Under the pieces are notes generated by a model. It had not been told where the DNA came from. It searched no databases and saw only the letters and a program-made list of their open reading frames with translations. From Fischerella sp. PCC 9605 (GTDB lineage: Bacteria; Cyanobacteriota; Cyanobacteriia; Cyanobacteriales; Nostocaceae), in contig NZ_KI912148.1 in NCBI RefSeq assembly GCF_000517105.1, forward strand, positions 924,518 to 988,517: a stretch of DNA of 64,000 nt, given 5' to 3'. Positions 17,059 to 25,960 of the stretch are shown piece after piece (the stretch's first letter is position 1; every line of letters begins with the position of its first letter). The translations under genes were made by a program, and so were the position numbers.

Positions 17059-18000
17059 ATGTTAGAGCGATCGCCAAATCAGAACACAGTAGATTCCGAG
17101 TTTTCCGGTTCTGATTTTATCCTTGAACAAAGAACCCTCAGTCTAGATATATGGCGCAAGTTTCGGCGCAACCGTCAGGCTTTGTTTGGTACTGTGGTGC
17201 TGCTGGTGATAGTTTTAAGTGTGATTTTGGGGCCATTTATATACACGACTCCTTTCAACCAAGTTGACTTCGCTAAATCTAGTCTCCCCCCCAGTTGGGA
17301 ACATCCCTTTGGTACAAATGATTTGGGTCAGGATATATTAGCGAGGTTGTTATATGGTGGACGGATATCAATCGCCGTGGGAATTTTTTCCATGTTGGTT
17401 GCTATCTTTATAGGGACATTCATTGGTGCGATCTCCGGTTTTTATGGCGGTTTTTTGGATACGCTGTTGATGCGGTTGACAGATTTGTGCTTGGCTTTAC
17501 CGCGATTACCGTTGTTACTGTTGGTAATATTTCTATTCCGTGATGCCATTAAAGCGATCGCAGGGCCAGAGTTGGGTATATTTGCACTGGTAGTCTTGAT
17601 TATTGGTGGACTCAATTGGATGTCTGTAGCCAGACTAGTCAGAGCCGATTTTTTGACTGTACGTGAAATGGAATTTGTCACGGCTGCGCGGGCACTTGGT
17701 GCTAATCCTAGGCGACTAATTTGGATTCACATTTTGCCAAATGTCATTAGTCCCGTGCTGGTTGCAGCTACTCTTTCAGTTGGCAATGCAATTATCACGG
17801 AATCAACCCTCAGTTTTTTTGGTCTTGGTTTTCCGCCAGATGTACCAACCTGGGGACGAATGCTTTATGAAGCACAAAATTTTCTGGAATTTGCTCCTTA
17901 TATGGTGCTGTTTCCAGGGACGGCAATATTTCTGACGGTACTGAGTATTAATTTTATTGGAGACGGTTTGAGAGATGCCTTAGATCCCAGGCTCTCTTGA
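17059..18000 (+). CDS. Oligopeptide/nickel-type ABC transporter permease (DppC/OppC-like)
   Basis: A 313-aa permease and partner of the upstream DppB-like protein. A cytoplasmic N-terminus (about 35 aa) precedes a first helix (about 43-63). The periplasmic loop has the typical HPFGTNDLGQDILARLLYGGRIS. The EAA loop reads EFVTAARALGANPRRLIWIHILPNVISP. The end fits the family (ALDPRLS). The 17-base gap to the upstream gene shows translational coupling is possible. No clear terminator follows. Confidence 0.93.
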   Translation: MLERSPNQNTVDSEFSGSDFILEQRTLSLDIWRKFRRNRQALFGTVVLLVIVLSVILGPFIYTTPFNQVDFAKSSLPPSWEHPFGTNDLGQDILARLLYGGRISIAVGIFSMLVAIFIGTFIGAISGFYGGFLDTLLMRLTDLCLALPRLPLLLLVIFLFRDAIKAIAGPELGIFALVVLIIGGLNWMSVARLVRADFLTVREMEFVTAARALGANPRRLIWIHILPNVISPVLVAATLSVGNAIITESTLSFFGLGFPPDVPTWGRMLYEAQNFLEFAPYMVLFPGTAIFLTVLSINFIGDGLRDALDPRLS

Positions 18001-18145
18001 AAATAGGGGAAAGGGGAAAGGGGAATAGGTATTTTCATCCTTGGTTGTGGGATTTTCCCGTAATTAACTGCCTTGAAAAAAGGTAGCTTGCTGAAGAAAA
18101 GTTGCCAATCAAATTGCTTCTTCTGTACCAAACACATTGAAAATC

Positions 18146-18799
18146 TCATCTAAACCCGTAGATGAGAATAATATTATTACCAGGCATATCGACTTTTTCT
18201 TTCAAATCAAGCCCGTATTTTTGGGAAGTCCTAGTAATGTCTGTAATGTCTTTTAGTCCCCATTCCGGCACTCCGTAAGAGAGAAGGGTTCTGTCGAATT
18301 CTTCATTTGATGGTGTTGTGTAAGCGCCATCAACTTTAAATGGGCCGTAAATGAACAGAGAACCGCGATCGCTAAGATGGTTTGCCGTACAATTCATCAT
18401 CCCATCTGCAACAGAGATTGGCGCAACCTGGAATATATTAATACAGAAAATGGCATCAAATTTTTTTCCAATTAGAACTGACCAGGTTTGCGGCTGAGTT
18501 AAATCCAGTTTTATTGGCGGTTGGACGTTTTTAAGATTAGTCTGTTGAGTTAATTGCCCAATATTTTCAAACACCTCCTCATTCATATCCGAGGGCTGAA
18601 AACTCAGGTGCTGAAAATGAGGAGCGAAGTAGTTGATGTGCATGCCACTACCAGAGGCAAACTCTAGAACGTAACCTTCGCTCTTAGGTAACTTTTCTTT
18701 AAACACTTCCAGAATCGGATCGCGGTTGCGATTCCCTGCCCAGGCAACGTAGGGACTAAGCGGATACGGATCGAGTGGAGGTTTTTCTAATGTTGACAT
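18146..18799 (-). CDS. DUF938-family SAM-dependent methyltransferase-like protein
   Basis: A 217-aa soluble protein. The N-terminus SPYVAWAGNRNRDPILEVF and the SAM-binding motif I-like VLEFASGSGMHINYFAPHF, followed by PSDMNEE (acidic end of strand 2), match the DUF938 family of class I methyltransferase fold proteins. The later strands (FDAIFCINIFQVAP) are in place. The family's substrate is not known. It is probably co-transcribed with the upstream small YdhR-like gene (38-base gap, same strand). Confidence 0.88.
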   Translation of the reverse strand: MSTLEKPPLDPYPLSPYVAWAGNRNRDPILEVFKEKLPKSEGYVLEFASGSGMHINYFAPHFQHLSFQPSDMNEEVFENIGQLTQQTNLKNVQPPIKLDLTQPQTWSVLIGKKFDAIFCINIFQVAPISVADGMMNCTANHLSDRGSLFIYGPFKVDGAYTTPSNEEFDRTLLSYGVPEWGLKDITDITRTSQKYGLDLKEKVDMPGNNIILIYGFR

Positions 18800-18836
18800 T
18801 TGTTGCTTATCTATGGTATTCGCGCGGAATGGAGAA

Positions 18837-19163
18837 TCATTGAGATTCTGCCGGATAGAAAGGAGAACTCATGCCAATACTAGCTTGTTTGGTTGCATCA
18901 CCATCGAAAAGCTTCACTGTGAGATTTCCATTGACCTGTTTTGCAAATGGAATCAATAAGCCATCAATATAACTTTGGGCATTCTCTATAGAATCAAATT
19001 CATAAAAGCCACCAACACTATTAGTGTTTACACCACTTAACCAAGTTTTAGATTTCAATCCTGGGAATTTTTTCATTTCCACATTGATTGGAACCCAATC
19101 AATTTCACCGAACGGAATTGAGATTTGATACTCGGCGTATACAAATACTTTATTCACAGGCAT
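18837..19163 (-). CDS. Small YdhR-like (dimeric alpha-beta barrel) putative monooxygenase
   Basis: A 108-aa protein started at ATG 19163 (MPVNKVFVYAEYQIS). This start has GAGG seven bases upstream; a longer frame to 19256 lacks a comparable site. The pattern FPGLKSKTWLSG...GGFYEFDSIENAQSYIDG is that of YdhR/ABM-like small barrels, in which a conserved Trp sits after the first helix and a GGxYxF strand follows. Members act as, or resemble, cofactor-free monooxygenases. The activity here is unproven. Confidence 0.7.
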   Translation of the reverse strand: MPVNKVFVYAEYQISIPFGEIDWVPINVEMKKFPGLKSKTWLSGVNTNSVGGFYEFDSIENAQSYIDGLLIPFAKQVNGNLTVKLFDGDATKQASIGMSSPFYPAESQ

Positions 19164-19472
19164 TTTTGACCTCGTTCTGAATTTGTCTTCTATTATTTGC
19201 TTCTGGCACAAGCCCAATATAGAAGCGAACTGAGTTGACTCGTAGGGGTCAAACAATCTGACTTGTGGGTATCTACACTAGTCAAATAGGCGGTACTTTT
19301 TTGATCGATTTGCCGTAGATTAGTTCACATTTATTGTACAGTATTTTCTGAAATATAAGCCTTTTTGGAAACAAAATTATGTATAACTAATTATTAGATA
19401 ATATAAGTTACCATCTTCTTGATAATTGGTTAGTTATAAATCATTTCCTATCTCAAGTAAGATTGATACTAG

Positions 19473-20315
19473 ATGATAAATATGATGAGAGAAATAACAC
19501 GCCGCAAATTTATCGCAACTGCCACCCTTGCAACGGGTTTTGCCTTGGCTGTGCAACCCATTTCTGCCAAAGTCATCACCACCGATACTAAAGGATTAGT
19601 GGCGGGTGCGGTGAAAATTCCCGTCAAAGATGGTGAAATTCCTGCCTACAGAGCAATGCCCGCCACTGGCGGTAATTTTCCAATTGTCCTAGTAATCCAG
19701 GAAATATTTGGCGTACACGAACACATTCAGGATATCTGCCGTCGCTTTGCAAAGTTGGGATACGTGGCGATCGCTCCAGAATTGTTCGTGCGTCAGGGCG
19801 ATGTCTCGAAATTAAGCAGTATTGAAGAAATTCGCCCGATAGTGGCGAAAGTACCGGATGCTCAAGTAATGTCCGATCTTGATGCGACAGTAAACTGGGC
19901 TGTAAAGTCATCTAAGGGTAACGTTAATAGATTAGGCATTACAGGTTTCTGCTGGGGTGGTCGCATTACCTGGTTATATGCAGCATACAATCCCAAAGTC
20001 AAGGCAGGGGTAGCGTGGTATGGGCGACTAGTAGGCGATACCACCGAACAGACACCCAAGCATCCCGTCGATATTGCCTCCGGGCTGAAAGTTCCTGTTC
20101 TCGGACTCTATGGCGGCAAGGATACAGGCATTCCCCTTGATACAGTGGAACAAATGCGCGATCGCCTCAAGTCCAGCAGCAGCAAATCCGAAATCATCGT
20201 CTACCCCGATGCGCCCCATGCCTTTTTTGCTGATTATCGCCCCTCCTACCGCGAAAAAGAAGCCAAAGAGGGCTGGCAACGCCTCCAAGCATGGTTTAAG
20301 CAGCATGGCGTGTAA
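19473..20315 (+). CDS. Dienelactone hydrolase family protein with Tat-type signal
   Basis: A 280-aa protein. [19 protein letters not shown] (residues 8-26) is a twin-arginine signal, so the folded enzyme is likely exported. The catalytic triad of dienelactone hydrolases is complete: Cys160 in GFCWGG, Asp217 in GGKDTGI and His249 in DAPHAFF, with Glu77 in QEIFG poised to activate Cys. The usual cytosolic enzymes lack the leader. Spacing before the next gene is about 100 bases and contains a CTCTGCG-type dispersed repeat (about 20334-20380). The ATG pair at 19473/19482/19485 makes the start uncertain by a few residues. Confidence 0.9.
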   Translation: MINMMREITRRKFIATATLATGFALAVQPISAKVITTDTKGLVAGAVKIPVKDGEIPAYRAMPATGGNFPIVLVIQEIFGVHEHIQDICRRFAKLGYVAIAPELFVRQGDVSKLSSIEEIRPIVAKVPDAQVMSDLDATVNWAVKSSKGNVNRLGITGFCWGGRITWLYAAYNPKVKAGVAWYGRLVGDTTEQTPKHPVDIASGLKVPVLGLYGGKDTGIPLDTVEQMRDRLKSSSSKSEIIVYPDAPHAFFADYRPSYREKEAKEGWQRLQAWFKQHGV

Positions 20316-20412
20316 GTGCGCGAAATTGCACCAAGACTCTGCGAGCCTCTGCGCTTACCTCCGCGCCCCTCTGCGTTGAAAATGCTACTCTTTTACGCAA
20401 ATAAAGAACCCT

Positions 20413-21180
20413 GTGACACCAACAGAATTTTCATTGGCTGGAAAAATCGCCCTGGTGACTGGAGGGAACCGGGGACTAGGGCTGGAAATCGTCAAAGCGC
20501 TTGCCAGTGCTGGTGCGTTTGTTCTCATCAATGGACGAAATCAAGAAAACCTAGATCGAGCAGTTACGGCTGTTAAATCGCTTGGCGGATCAGCCTCGCC
20601 ATTGCAGTTAGATATTACGGATGAAGCAGCCGTTGAAAAAGCATTCAACTCAATTCGAGAACAATACGGGCGGCTTGATATCCTTGTTAATAATGTTGGT
20701 ATGCGCGATCGCCGTGGTTTGTTTAAATTTGAAATGGATGCGGTACGTCACCTCGTCGAAACCGATCTCATTGCTCCCTTCAATCTCTGCCGGAAAGCAG
20801 CGCAGCTAATGATCGAGAATGGAGAGGGGAGAATCATTAACATCACGTCGATTGCCGGATCAATAGCAGGCGCTGGCGACGCTGCTTATACTGCCGCCAA
20901 AGGAGGACTTGAAGCTTTAACTCGGGCACTTGCCGCTGAACTCGGAACATACGGAATAACTGTCAATGGTGTTGCCCCTGGCTTTTTCGCAACAGAATCC
21001 AATGCGGATATAGTCGCGGATCGGGAAATTGCCGCTTGGCTGCAAAAACGAACCTCTCTTGGTCGTTGGGGAGAACCCAAAGAAATCGCTGGTGCTGTCA
21101 TTTTCTTTGCTTCAACTGCTGCATCCTACGTCACCGGTCAGGTTTTGGCGGTTGATGGTGGATATCTAACTCATTTCTAA
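20413..21180 (+). CDS. Classical short-chain dehydrogenase/reductase (FabG-like)
   Basis: A 255-aa SDR. The cofactor motif GGNRGLG is near residues 17-23, NNVG follows strand 4, the catalytic Ser is in INITSIAGS and the YxxxK pair is in YTAAKGG. A C-terminal YVTGQVLAVDGGY motif is present. The length and motifs fit gluconate-5-dehydrogenase or 3-oxoacyl-ACP-reductase-like members; substrate unknown. It starts at GTG 20413 (VTPTEFSLAGK). It follows the dienelactone hydrolase on the same strand and converges with the dioxygenase-like gene. Confidence 0.9.
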   Translation: MTPTEFSLAGKIALVTGGNRGLGLEIVKALASAGAFVLINGRNQENLDRAVTAVKSLGGSASPLQLDITDEAAVEKAFNSIREQYGRLDILVNNVGMRDRRGLFKFEMDAVRHLVETDLIAPFNLCRKAAQLMIENGEGRIINITSIAGSIAGAGDAAYTAAKGGLEALTRALAAELGTYGITVNGVAPGFFATESNADIVADREIAAWLQKRTSLGRWGEPKEIAGAVIFFASTAASYVTGQVLAVDGGYLTHF

Positions 21181-21224
21181 TCTTTAGGTGCATGCAATGT
21201 TGTGTATATCATGCACGGGTTATC

Positions 21225-21575
21225 CTAACCTGCCTTTAGGAAATCGAGATTCAGCTCTAGCTTCTCTCCTAACCACAGGGAATGCTCTGTATGGTCTTTC
21301 ACATCGTCTCCTGTCTCGGGGTGGATAAGAACATCTAACCCCTCACGATTGAGCATTAACCAGGGAACGACCTGGCCAAACTGTTCTGGAGAGAATGCAA
21401 CTTGATACATTGCTTGTGGGTGCGGGCCAATCGGCCGATCATGCCAGCGTCCTAACCGCACGTCAAACATAGCGCCCAACCCTTCACGTACACGCGCAGC
21501 TGCCTCACGACTTGCAGTATCAAAGTAAACATGAGCGTGAAAACCAGTGATTTTAGTAGTATTCTCTTTCATCAT
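21225..21575 (-). CDS. DOPA 4,5-dioxygenase-like protein
   Basis: A 116-aa soluble protein. The pattern GFHAHVYFD near the N-terminus, GRWHDRPIGPHP in the middle and VLIHPETGDDVKDHTEHSLWLG near the end keeps the His and acidic residues of the DOPA 4,5-dioxygenase family. In fungi and plants these open the ring of DOPA; the roles of bacterial copies are little known. It lies 24 bases downstream of a GNAT gene on the same strand and converges with the SDR. Confidence 0.88.
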   Translation of the reverse strand: MMKENTTKITGFHAHVYFDTASREAAARVREGLGAMFDVRLGRWHDRPIGPHPQAMYQVAFSPEQFGQVVPWLMLNREGLDVLIHPETGDDVKDHTEHSLWLGEKLELNLDFLKAG

Positions 21576-21599
21576 TCTCAGCTCCTATTTTCGCTTTTA

Positions 21600-22121
21600 T
21601 CACTGAGATTGTGGGGAAACAGCGTAATTGAATCGATACACATCCATTTTGACCTCGTGAAACACAGTTTCCCTCTCATAACGCATACCCAATTTTTCCA
21701 GAACTCTAACCGATGCTACGTTTGCTTTTTCAGCAATGCCCAGAATGTATGGAAGCTTGAGTTGCTCAGATCCATATTTTAGAACTGCTGATGCAGCCTC
21801 GGTTGCTAAACCTTTACCCCAAAACTTTGGATCTAGTCGATACCCAATCTCTTTTTCATTTTTGTTATCTATTTGCTCTACCGCTATTCCACAATAGCCA
21901 ATTAATTCATTACTTTCTTTGAAAAAAACAGCCCACTTTCCAAAACCATACTTCGCATACGAAGCAATAAAACCCTCTATTTTCTTTTGAGTTTCTGCAA
22001 CTGAAAGGATACCTGTTGGAGAGAACTTCATGACTTGCGGATTTGCAAGTATTGGTGCAAGTTGCCGAAAGTCTTCTTGTTTAAATTCTCTAAGAACAAG
22101 TCGTTGTGTCTCTACTTGCAT
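21600..22121 (-). CDS. GNAT acetyltransferase (RimJ/RimL-like)
   Basis: A 173-aa GNAT enzyme. It begins with the RimJ/L pattern METQRLVLREFKQED. The acetyl-CoA motif A is seen as YRLDPKFWGKGLATEAASAVLKYG, and motif B region as ASVRVLEKLGMRYE. It probably acetylates a protein N-terminus or small amine. The gene ends 24 bases before the dioxygenase-like gene and starts 16 bases after the peptide-binding protein gene, so all three may be one minus-strand transcript. Confidence 0.88.
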   Translation of the reverse strand: MQVETQRLVLREFKQEDFRQLAPILANPQVMKFSPTGILSVAETQKKIEGFIASYAKYGFGKWAVFFKESNELIGYCGIAVEQIDNKNEKEIGYRLDPKFWGKGLATEAASAVLKYGSEQLKLPYILGIAEKANVASVRVLEKLGMRYERETVFHEVKMDVYRFNYAVSPQSQ

Positions 22122-22137
22122 GTTGATTATCTGTTTA

Positions 22138-23898
22138 TCAATTATTATTCCTTCGCCAATCTTTAATGTTCCAAGTATCAGTATCCCACGGAGTTAAATC
22201 TACACCAGCCAGCCGATTACTTGCAGCACTGACGTTGGCGCGACCAATTAGGGGAATCACAATTGCATCTTTAATTAGTAAATCGTTCATTTGAATAAAT
22301 AGCTGTCGGCGTTTTTCTGAATTTAACTCCTTTGTAGACTGTTGCCAAAGCTTGTCATATTCAGGATTGCAATAGCGTGAAACGTTGTAACGTGACCAAT
22401 TGTTCTTTTTTTGAGGAATATCATCACAAGTCCACGTCTTCATATATGCACCAGGGTCGGGATTTTCATTGCCGTTAGTATACATTTGCATATCGGCGTA
22501 GAAACGAGCAGTCGTATCTGGATTAGAAGGATCGGCAGAGAAATAAATACTTGGATCTATATTTTTGAGTTCCACCTTCACGCCAATCGATGTTAATGCT
22601 TGTTTAATGATTTCCTGAGTTTTCTGGCGGATAGGATTAACTCCTGTCTGGAAAAGAACGTTCATTTCCACGCCATTTTTATCTCGGATACCGTTACCAT
22701 TTGTGTCTTTCCATCCTTCTTCATCAAGTAAAGCGGCTGCTTGTTTGAGGTCAAATTCGTATTTAGTATTGGGCGAATTATAAATATCTGGTGCAACTAG
22801 AGTATTGGCAATAGGACGACCAGTGGAACCGTACAAGCGTTTAGCAATAGTGTCGCGATCAATAGCATAACTAAAAGCTTGGCGCACTTTCTTGTCAGTA
22901 AAGAAAGGATGGGGAAACTGGAGACTAGAGCGATCGCCATCCGCTGTCTGCTTGTTTGGATCAGTTTGATTGAGAAAAATCCGCTCTGCCAAACCTCCAA
23001 AGCTGCTGACTAGTTTACCCTTGCCGACTCTTTCCAATTGCTTGAGTATGGGTGCTTCTACCTGGAGATTCCAAGCAAAATCAACGTCTCCAGTCTGTAG
23101 CGCGGCTCTAGCAGCAGAAGTTACATCACCACCGCCTTTGAGTTCTACTCGCTTAAACAAAGACTCAGTGGGTTCCCGGAAAAAGGAATTTGGCTCAAAG
23201 ATAACTATGTCACCAGGTTTGAATTCTACCACTCGATAGGGCCCAGTACCGACAGGCCGCAAATTTCCAGGAGCTTCCCTAGCGTTGGAACCATTGTATT
23301 TCTCAAAGATGTGCTGCGGTAGAATTAACCCATTTTGACCAACAAACGGCAAAGACCAAGCGGGATTGACATCTTTGAAAGTGATTTTAACGGTATGGTC
23401 GTCAATAGCTTCGATGCTTTTGATGGTTTCGTAGTAAGCGGTGGTCGTAGCACCAACAGCCGGATTGGAGAGGAATTTATAAGTAAATACCACATCGGCC
23501 GCTGTAAAAACTTTTCCATCAGACCACTTAACTCCTTGCTTGAGTTTCCAGGTAACTGATTTGCCGTCCTTCGTTAGTCCACCGTTTTCAAGTGTAGGGA
23601 TCTCTGCGGCGAGAAAGGGAATTAATTTACCGTCCTTGTTATAACTGGCAAAGGGTTCATAGGTGATTCGACTGGCGTGATAGTCTTTGGTGCCTTGGGT
23701 GAGATGAGGATTAAGGATTGTTGGAGCTTGCCAGTAAAGTAATCGTAATGTGTCATTATTACTACTTGATGCTTGTTGAGTAGATGCTGTGGTGTTAGAA
23801 GATTCAGGTTTTTGAGGAGAACAAGCTGTTACAAACAATACACTTATTAACGACAGAGCAAAAATTTGACTTCTGCTAAATTTTTTAGATACAAACAT
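22138..23898 (-). CDS. Peptide ABC transporter substrate-binding lipoprotein (SBP family 5)
   Basis: A 586-aa lipoprotein. The signal ends in a lipobox, SVLFVTAC (lipidated Cys near 26), followed by a Ser/Thr/Gln-rich linker. The mature part has the family-5 pattern LRLLYWQAPTILNPHLTQGTKDY and VKWSDGKVFTAADVVFTYK, and PVGTGPYRVVEFKPGD. It should bind oligopeptides outside the membrane and hand them to permeases such as those at 16079-18000. No permease or ATPase gene is adjacent here. The intervening 18-22 kb genes may have split an older operon, or the genes may always have been scattered. Confidence 0.92.
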   Translation of the reverse strand: MFVSKKFSRSQIFALSLISVLFVTACSPQKPESSNTTASTQQASSSNNDTLRLLYWQAPTILNPHLTQGTKDYHASRITYEPFASYNKDGKLIPFLAAEIPTLENGGLTKDGKSVTWKLKQGVKWSDGKVFTAADVVFTYKFLSNPAVGATTTAYYETIKSIEAIDDHTVKITFKDVNPAWSLPFVGQNGLILPQHIFEKYNGSNAREAPGNLRPVGTGPYRVVEFKPGDIVIFEPNSFFREPTESLFKRVELKGGGDVTSAARAALQTGDVDFAWNLQVEAPILKQLERVGKGKLVSSFGGLAERIFLNQTDPNKQTADGDRSSLQFPHPFFTDKKVRQAFSYAIDRDTIAKRLYGSTGRPIANTLVAPDIYNSPNTKYEFDLKQAAALLDEEGWKDTNGNGIRDKNGVEMNVLFQTGVNPIRQKTQEIIKQALTSIGVKVELKNIDPSIYFSADPSNPDTTARFYADMQMYTNGNENPDPGAYMKTWTCDDIPQKKNNWSRYNVSRYCNPEYDKLWQQSTKELNSEKRRQLFIQMNDLLIKDAIVIPLIGRANVSAASNRLAGVDLTPWDTDTWNIKDWRRNNN

Positions 23899-24302
23899 AT
23901 TTAAATTTTTTCAAGGTAGTGTTGTAAATTTTAAGGTTTAGCGTGTCGAATTCATGCTTCACCTGTGCTATTTCTATCCGATTTCCCACTGGATAGCGCA
24001 GAATGTTACCAATATTTGTAGCTGCTTGAACAGCACCACGAACGCTGGCAACAGTAAGGCTTGTACGTTTTTTCCCTACGATCTTGCAAACGTGGCGAAC
24101 TGATCGGTAGTGTATTTGACTATGAGAATGAATTAGCGATCGCTTTTTCCAAGCGTCTAGAAAACCCTACTTTCACCAACTGACAAATCACTCTGGGGTG
24201 GCTTAAGCTATTGGGCAACGAGGTAAAAACCAAAGTAAAAAAATATGCTCAACACGCCCAGCCTACTTACGCAAGATTTGGCAGGTCAGATATATTCCTA
24301 TC
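23899..24302. other. Gene-free stretch with a short unassigned open frame
   Basis: No intact gene is seen. On the minus strand an open frame without start codon covers about 23910-24105 (about 65 codons, containing VRGAVQAATNIGNILRYPVG). I could not assign it. It may be a decayed gene. No inverted ends of an insertion sequence were found. Confidence 0.4.
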
Positions 24303-24437
24303 CTCAGTTAGTGGTTAGTGGTTGTAGAGACGTGCCATGGCACGTCTCTACATTGGTTAGTAGTTAGTAGTACTTTTTGACAACTAAGTAATAACCAATG
24401 ACTAATGACTAATGACTAATGACTATTGACTAATGAC
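24303..24437. repeat. Heptamer tracts and palindrome copy 2
   Basis: TTAGTGG units flank the palindrome core GACGTGCCATGGCACGTC (element about 24323-24352). They are followed by five near-perfect AATGACT heptamers (about 24395-24437) that reach the stop codon of the glutamine-synthetase-like gene. Confidence 0.92.
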
Positions 24438-24441
24438 TTCA

Positions 24442-25791
24442 CTAATATCGCTCTAACAAAACTTTCACTTCTGCCTGTAAATCCCAATCTTTCATGGCTT
24501 CCCACTCAGCTTGACGCACAGCTAAGTAAGCTGCTGACAATTGTGAATTTAAAGCATTTAAAAGTACATCGTCTTGTTTGAGGTGGGCGATCGCTTCTCC
24601 CAGATTTGTTGGCAAAGAGTCAATCTTTCTGACTTTGCGATCGTCTGCTGACAAGTATCCAGGATCTACAGCCACCGGCTGTTCTGGTTCCCAACCATGC
24701 TGTACGCCATCCAAACCTGCTGCAATGACTGCACCTAAAGCTAAGTAGGGATTTGCTGATGCATCTACGGTTTTCAACTCAAAGTGGGTAGGACTGCCGA
24801 ATGCACTATCATTTGGTACTCTCACAGCTGCTTCGCGGTTGTCTAGTCCCCAACACCGGAAAGCACCACTCCAACAGTGAGGGCGAATGCGGCGGTAAGA
24901 ATTAACACTGGGTGTAGTCAATGCCATTAATGCTGGTAAATGATGCAATATCCCGGCGATAAATTCTCTTGCCACTTGTGAAAGACCACAAACACCTTGC
25001 GGATCTGGCAACACATTTTGCCCTTCCCGCCACAGGCTGATGTGAATGTGGCAACCGCTACCTGCTGCCTCTGGGAAAATTTTAGGTAAGAAAGAAGCTT
25101 TGAGATTATGCTGTCCTGCTACAGCCCGTACCGTTTCTCTGTAGGCAATTTGCCAGTCAGCAGCACGCAATGCATCGGTATATCGCATGGAAATTTCCTG
25201 CTGACCGGGACCTGATTCTGGATAGTATTGTTCTACAGGAATACCTTGAATAATCAATGCCTCAGCAATATCATTGATTACTTCGCAATTGATATCCATT
25301 GCTTGGGTAGAGGCGAAAACTGTGGAGTCAGCGGGTACAATGCCATCCGCAGTTTGCCGCAGCAAGTAAAACTCATTTTCAAATGCCGCCTGCACTTCTA
25401 GTCCCTCACTTCTTGCCGCCTCTATCATCCGCACCAGGAAATGACGCGGACATAACGCCCAAGGCTCCCCATGAAGTATCATGTTTCCCATCACACGAAC
25501 ATGGCCGTAACAATACGGTAAAGAAGTGAAGCTAGACCAATCAGGTACCAAGCAAACTTCTCCTACTGGCCCCAGACCAGTTTTGCGAACAACAGCATCA
25601 TACATTACCGGAACTCCCTGCTGTCCTGCGGATATGCCTACACCATGCTCAAAGTAGTGGGGTAGCATTTCTACGTGAATAGCTTTACCGCGAATGATAT
25701 TGGCATTGTCACACCAAAGAATGCGGACAAACTTAGCATCAGTTTCTTTTAGGGATTTTTTTATTTTCTTAAATAGAATGTTTTCAGTCAT
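24442..25791 (-). CDS. Glutamine-synthetase-like gamma-glutamyl ligase
   Basis: A 449-aa member of the GlnA superfamily. An N-terminal beta-grasp region (VRILWCDNANIIRGKAI) precedes the catalytic part. Metal and substrate motifs are visible: AAFENEFYLL (Glu ligands), GPGQQEISM, GSGCHIHISLW (His of the active site) and the C-terminal EAAVRVP with RNA/Arg-containing region and ELKTVDASANPYLALGAVIAAGLDG. It lacks the adenylylation loop of normal GlnA, so it is more likely a gamma-glutamyl-polyamine, -amine or related synthetase (PuuA/GlnA3/FluG-like) than the main ammonia-assimilating enzyme. It diverges from a DUF89 gene across a short repeat-filled spacer. Confidence 0.88.
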   Translation of the reverse strand: MTENILFKKIKKSLKETDAKFVRILWCDNANIIRGKAIHVEMLPHYFEHGVGISAGQQGVPVMYDAVVRKTGLGPVGEVCLVPDWSSFTSLPYCYGHVRVMGNMILHGEPWALCPRHFLVRMIEAARSEGLEVQAAFENEFYLLRQTADGIVPADSTVFASTQAMDINCEVINDIAEALIIQGIPVEQYYPESGPGQQEISMRYTDALRAADWQIAYRETVRAVAGQHNLKASFLPKIFPEAAGSGCHIHISLWREGQNVLPDPQGVCGLSQVAREFIAGILHHLPALMALTTPSVNSYRRIRPHCWSGAFRCWGLDNREAAVRVPNDSAFGSPTHFELKTVDASANPYLALGAVIAAGLDGVQHGWEPEQPVAVDPGYLSADDRKVRKIDSLPTNLGEAIAHLKQDDVLLNALNSQLSAAYLAVRQAEWEAMKDWDLQAEVKVLLERY

Positions 25792-25960
25792 CGCAGTTGG
25801 GGAAGGGGAATGGGGAAAGGGAGGTGGGGTGATGGGGAGATGGAGGGAGTGGGAGACGACTAACCACTAACCAATGTACAGACGTGCCATGGCACGTCTC
25901 TACAACCACTAACCAAAAGATAAAATAACTAAAAACGCAAGGGAAAGAGAAATTTTGGTG
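25792..25960. repeat. Divergent promoter region with palindrome copy 3
   Basis: Between two divergent genes there is a GGGGAATGGGGAAAGGG tract, ACTAACC units and the palindrome core GACGTGCCATGGCACGTC (element about 25875-25904), here in the opposite flank order to the other copies. Promoters for both genes must lie within about 160 bases; none is obvious. Confidence 0.8.

Noticed and set aside
23899-24302. Insertion-sequence remnant
   Set aside because: A short open frame is present, but no inverted ends, no target duplication and no recognisable transposase motif were found.
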